64,000 nt of DNA from contig NZ_JAKQZC010000001.1 in NCBI RefSeq assembly GCF_023736115.1, positions 558,001-622,000 of the forward strand. Direction: 5' to 3'. The notes under the pieces are model-generated. The model saw nothing but the letters and a program-made list of their open reading frames with translations. It had not been told where the DNA came from and did no database searches. The DNA is from Salinicola avicenniae. Lineage in GTDB: Bacteria > Pseudomonadota > Gammaproteobacteria > Pseudomonadales > Halomonadaceae. Below are positions 61,992 through 64,000 of this stretch, piece by piece. How positions within the stretch are numbered: position 1 is the stretch's first letter; each line of letters opens with the position of its first letter. A program made the position numbers and the translations under genes.

Positions 61992-62729
61992 TTAGCTTTT
62001 CTCCTCCCCCTTTTTCTTCTCCCCACTTTTACGTGGGGAGGAGCCTTCTCCCCCCTCCCGTTCCCGAAACATCTCCACCACACGCTGCTGGGCGACGCCG
62101 ATGTGGTAGTCGAGCGCGGCTTCGCAAGCGGCTGGATCGCGACTGCGCAGCGCGTCGATGATCGGTTCGTGGGTGTCCGCGACGCGCAGGGCGTCGTCGT
62201 AGAGCTGGCCGATCAGCAGAATGCAGAAGCGCATCTCGTGGCAAAGCTCGTCATAGACCTTGACCAGCCGCTGGTTGCCGCTGAATTCGCACAGCATGCG
62301 GTGAAAGGCGACATCCTCCTCGATCTGCTGGACGGCGGTGCCGCCCCGGGCGACCTGGCGCATCGTTTCCAGCTGTGCCTGCAACTTGGCTTCCATGTCT
62401 GCCGTCAGCGTGCCGGCAAGCTGTCGCGCCGCGTGGCGTTCGAGGCAGAGGCGTAGCTCGTAGACGTCATCGAGCTCGCGGGCGTTGAAGGTGCGCACGA
62501 AGAAGCCGCGACGCGGCTGCGAGACCAGCATGCCGCGGCTTTCGAGCAGTCGTGCGGCTTCTCGCACCGGCGCGCGGCTGACGCCGAAGTCCCGGGCGAG
62601 CTGTGCCTCGGAGAGGTGCGAGCCGGGGGCGAAGTCTCCCTTGAGCAGGGCCTCGGTCAGCATGTCGGCAATCTGATTGACCAAGTCGCGCTGCTGAATG
62701 GCGGCGAACCCGCGTGAGCTCGTGGTCAT
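61992..62729 (-). CDS. GntR-family (FCD) transcriptional regulator with Lys/Glu-rich tail
   Basis: A 245-residue regulator: winged helix (LSEAQLARDFGVSRAPVREAARLL) and FCD domain (EDVAFHRMLCEFSGN, DTHEPIIDALRS). The last 20 residues are low-complexity and basic/acidic (GEKKKGEEKS), encoded by a purine-rich tract that also has an inverted repeat CTCCCCAC/GTGGGGAG (62019-62040). It is divergent from the class II aldolase gene and probably controls it through the inverted repeat at 62832-62850. Confidence 0.87.
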   Translation of the reverse strand: MTTSSRGFAAIQQRDLVNQIADMLTEALLKGDFAPGSHLSEAQLARDFGVSRAPVREAARLLESRGMLVSQPRRGFFVRTFNARELDDVYELRLCLERHAARQLAGTLTADMEAKLQAQLETMRQVARGGTAVQQIEEDVAFHRMLCEFSGNQRLVKVYDELCHEMRFCILLIGQLYDDALRVADTHEPIIDALRSRDPAACEAALDYHIGVAQQRVVEMFREREGGEGSSPRKSGEKKKGEEKS

Positions 62730-62831
62730 GGCGTCCCTGTTCTGTCGTTGCCGGCCGCGATCGCGCGGTAGCCGGTATGGGCGAAGGATCTGGCGATGGT
62801 GAGATCATCGCGTAAATCGTCTTCCGGGTCG

Positions 62832-62850
62832 ACTGTCGAGTGTCGACAGT
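62832..62850. promoter_or_regulatory. Putative operator ACTGTCGA-GTG-TCGACAGT
   Basis: A perfect 8-bp inverted repeat with 3-bp spacer lies midway between the divergent GntR and class II aldolase genes. The size and symmetry suit a GntR dimer site. Confidence 0.6.
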
Positions 62851-62971
62851 TTGAGCGGGGCCTGATAGGTTAGCTTTCAGACATCGGACAAGAACACCGC
62901 TTCGACGGCGACGCTTCTGACGAGCGACAGCCCGGACAAGCGGCAACCGAACCAGTGACAGGAGAATGACG

Positions 62972-63739
62972 ATGGATATGGCGACCGACGCCTCCAAGAC
63001 ACCGGTGATCACCGACGCGCGCCGCGACCTGGCGGCGGCCTATCGGCTGATCGCCCATTTCGGGCTGGATGACAGCATCTATACCCATATCTCGGCGCGG
63101 GCCCAGGCGGACAAGGAAGACTTCCTGATCAATCCGTATGGCTATCGTTTCGAGGAAGTGACCGCCGGGAATCTGGTCACCGTGGATATCGACGGTCACG
63201 TGGTCGACGATCCGGAAGGCGCCGGGATCAACAAGGCCGGGTTTACCATCCACAGCGCAATTCATGCCGCGCGTCCGGACGTGCATTGCGTGCTGCATAC
63301 GCACTCCGTCGCCGGTGTCGCCGTCTCCTGTCTCGAAGAGGGGCTGCTGCCGCTCAACCAGTGGGCGATGGAGTTCCATGGCCGCACCGCTTATCACGAC
63401 TACGAAGGGATCGCGCTGGATCTCGCCGAGCGTGAGCGGCTGGTCGCGGATCTCGGCGACAAGTCGATCATGGTGCTGCGCAACCACGGCATGCTGGTCT
63501 GTGGCCGAACGGTCGGCGAGGCCTTCAAGCGCATGCACAACCTGGAGCGCAGCTGTCAGGCGCAGCTGGCTGTGATGGCGACCGGCATGAAGATCCGCCG
63601 CCCTGACGAGGCGCTGGCCGAACACACCGCCCAGCAGTACGAAAAGTGGGATGCCGACCACGATGTCAGCGATCGCGACCCCGAGTGGGAAGCGTACCTG
63701 CGACTGCTGAAGCGCATCCAGCCCGACTTCGAAGGCTGA
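62972..63739 (+). CDS. Class II aldolase/adducin family protein
   Basis: A 255-residue protein of the fuculose-phosphate aldolase fold: YTHISARAQ at the N-terminus, FLINPYGYRFEEVTAGN, the zinc-binding VLHTHSVAG pair and late RNHGMLVCG His. The catalytic acid position of sugar-phosphate aldolases is not obvious, as in many adducin-like decarboxylases or epimerases. The ATG at 62972 is chosen for its distance from AGGAG; ATGs at 62966 and 62978 are in frame. Regulated by the divergent GntR gene. Confidence 0.85.
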   Translation: MDMATDASKTPVITDARRDLAAAYRLIAHFGLDDSIYTHISARAQADKEDFLINPYGYRFEEVTAGNLVTVDIDGHVVDDPEGAGINKAGFTIHSAIHAARPDVHCVLHTHSVAGVAVSCLEEGLLPLNQWAMEFHGRTAYHDYEGIALDLAERERLVADLGDKSIMVLRNHGMLVCGRTVGEAFKRMHNLERSCQAQLAVMATGMKIRRPDEALAEHTAQQYEKWDADHDVSDRDPEWEAYLRLLKRIQPDFEG

Positions 63740-63942
63740 TCGGGCGGCGCGAGACCGGGATGCGCCACCGCACTGCGAGTGTGAAGACTACGCGAGCGTG
63801 ATGAACGAGGCCGACACCAGAAGGTCAGCGCGAATAGAGCTCAACAAGACGACAAGAGACAATACCGAACGGTAAGAGACAAGACAGAGCGGCGGCGCCG
63901 ACCGCCGCTGTGACAGCGGTTGAAGATTCGACAAATCCAATA

Positions 63943-64000
63943 ATGACGAGATCGACCATGACCCTGCTATCGTCCGTGCCCGGCCGCCTGTCGGTGGCCA
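63943..64000 (+). CDS. Start of a further gene, cut by the window edge
   Basis: An ATG at 63943 or 63958 opens a frame that runs off the window (MTLLSSVPGRLSVA from the second). The 200 bases before it are free of other genes and contain a GC-rich hairpin near 63888-63909. Too little is visible to name the product, and the ribosome site is weak. Confidence 0.3.
   Translation, partial: MTRSTMTLLSSVPGRLSVA

Noticed and set aside
62019-62040. CTCCCCAC/GTGGGGAG hairpin as terminator of the enolase-superfamily gene
   Set aside because: It lies inside the coding region of the GntR gene and no T tract follows on either strand, so it is noted only as an odd feature of that gene's end.

Overview
The window is GC-rich chromosomal DNA with short intergenic gaps and many ATGA-type start/stop overlaps. 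A lone glucosylglycerol-phosphatase-like gene, SoxR and Zur circuits, SitABCD and an E. coli-type LldD point to a gammaproteobacterium, most likely a halophilic member of the Halomonadaceae (an inference from gene content, not from a marker gene). No rRNA, tRNA, CRISPR array, insertion sequence or phage gene was seen.

Layout. 1-4.2 kb: end of a carbamoyl-amino-acid/allantoate-type amidohydrolase, then an amidase, a small monooxygenase-fold protein and an MFS exporter in one operon. 4.2-11.3 kb: an AraC regulator facing a NepI-like exporter, a DUF2938 membrane protein, an OsmC protein, and a TetR-controlled MFS-thioredoxin-thioredoxin reductase operon. 11.4-18.7 kb: phosphoglucomutase, a chemoreceptor, a StpA-like phosphatase, a PNPOx-like stress protein and a CNNM/CBS transporter-like protein.

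18.8-28.6 kb, with an outlier at 40.9 kb, is a zinc-starvation (Zur) island. Four near-palindromic sites with a GTTAT-N3-ATAAC core lie in front of (i) a DksA2-type protein plus a COG0523 GTPase, (ii) a divergent pair made of a DUF1826 gene and a class III alcohol dehydrogenase followed by a FecBCD-type ABC importer, (iii) znuA-znuC-znuB plus a 57-codon DUF1289 gene, and (iv) folE2. Several products look like zinc-sparing versions of zinc enzymes. The most striking is the alcohol dehydrogenase, which has lost two of the four structural-zinc cysteines.

29-32.4 kb: an old-yellow-enzyme reductase, then a SoxR module (sodA, soxR and an SDR) with two SoxR boxes set in 19-bp promoter spacers. 32.4-39.9 kb: a minus-strand cluster of a deacetylase of the acetylpolyamine amidohydrolase type, an APH-fold kinase, a class III aminotransferase-fold enzyme, an SDR and an acyl-CoA synthetase, with a GntR regulator beside it. 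This could be an unassigned pathway for N-acetylated hydroxy-amines. 41-46.8 kb: lldD, a LysR regulator, an imidazolonepropionase-like amidohydrolase, a Na+/solute symporter and a PAP2 phosphatase. 47-50.6 kb: a complete SitABCD Mn/Fe importer. 50.9-52.4 kb: DUF502 and HAD proteins.

52.5-64 kb is a catabolic island: RidA, a frameshifted D-2-hydroxyacid dehydrogenase, an amino-acid-type ABC importer whose permease and ATPase are fused, an FMN-oxidase homologue without its catalytic His, a binding-protein-fold protein without a signal peptide, a cyclic amidohydrolase, two GntR regulators, an enolase-superfamily enzyme and a class II aldolase. With the hydrolases at the left edge it suggests growth on nitrogen-containing or amide compounds, substrate unknown.
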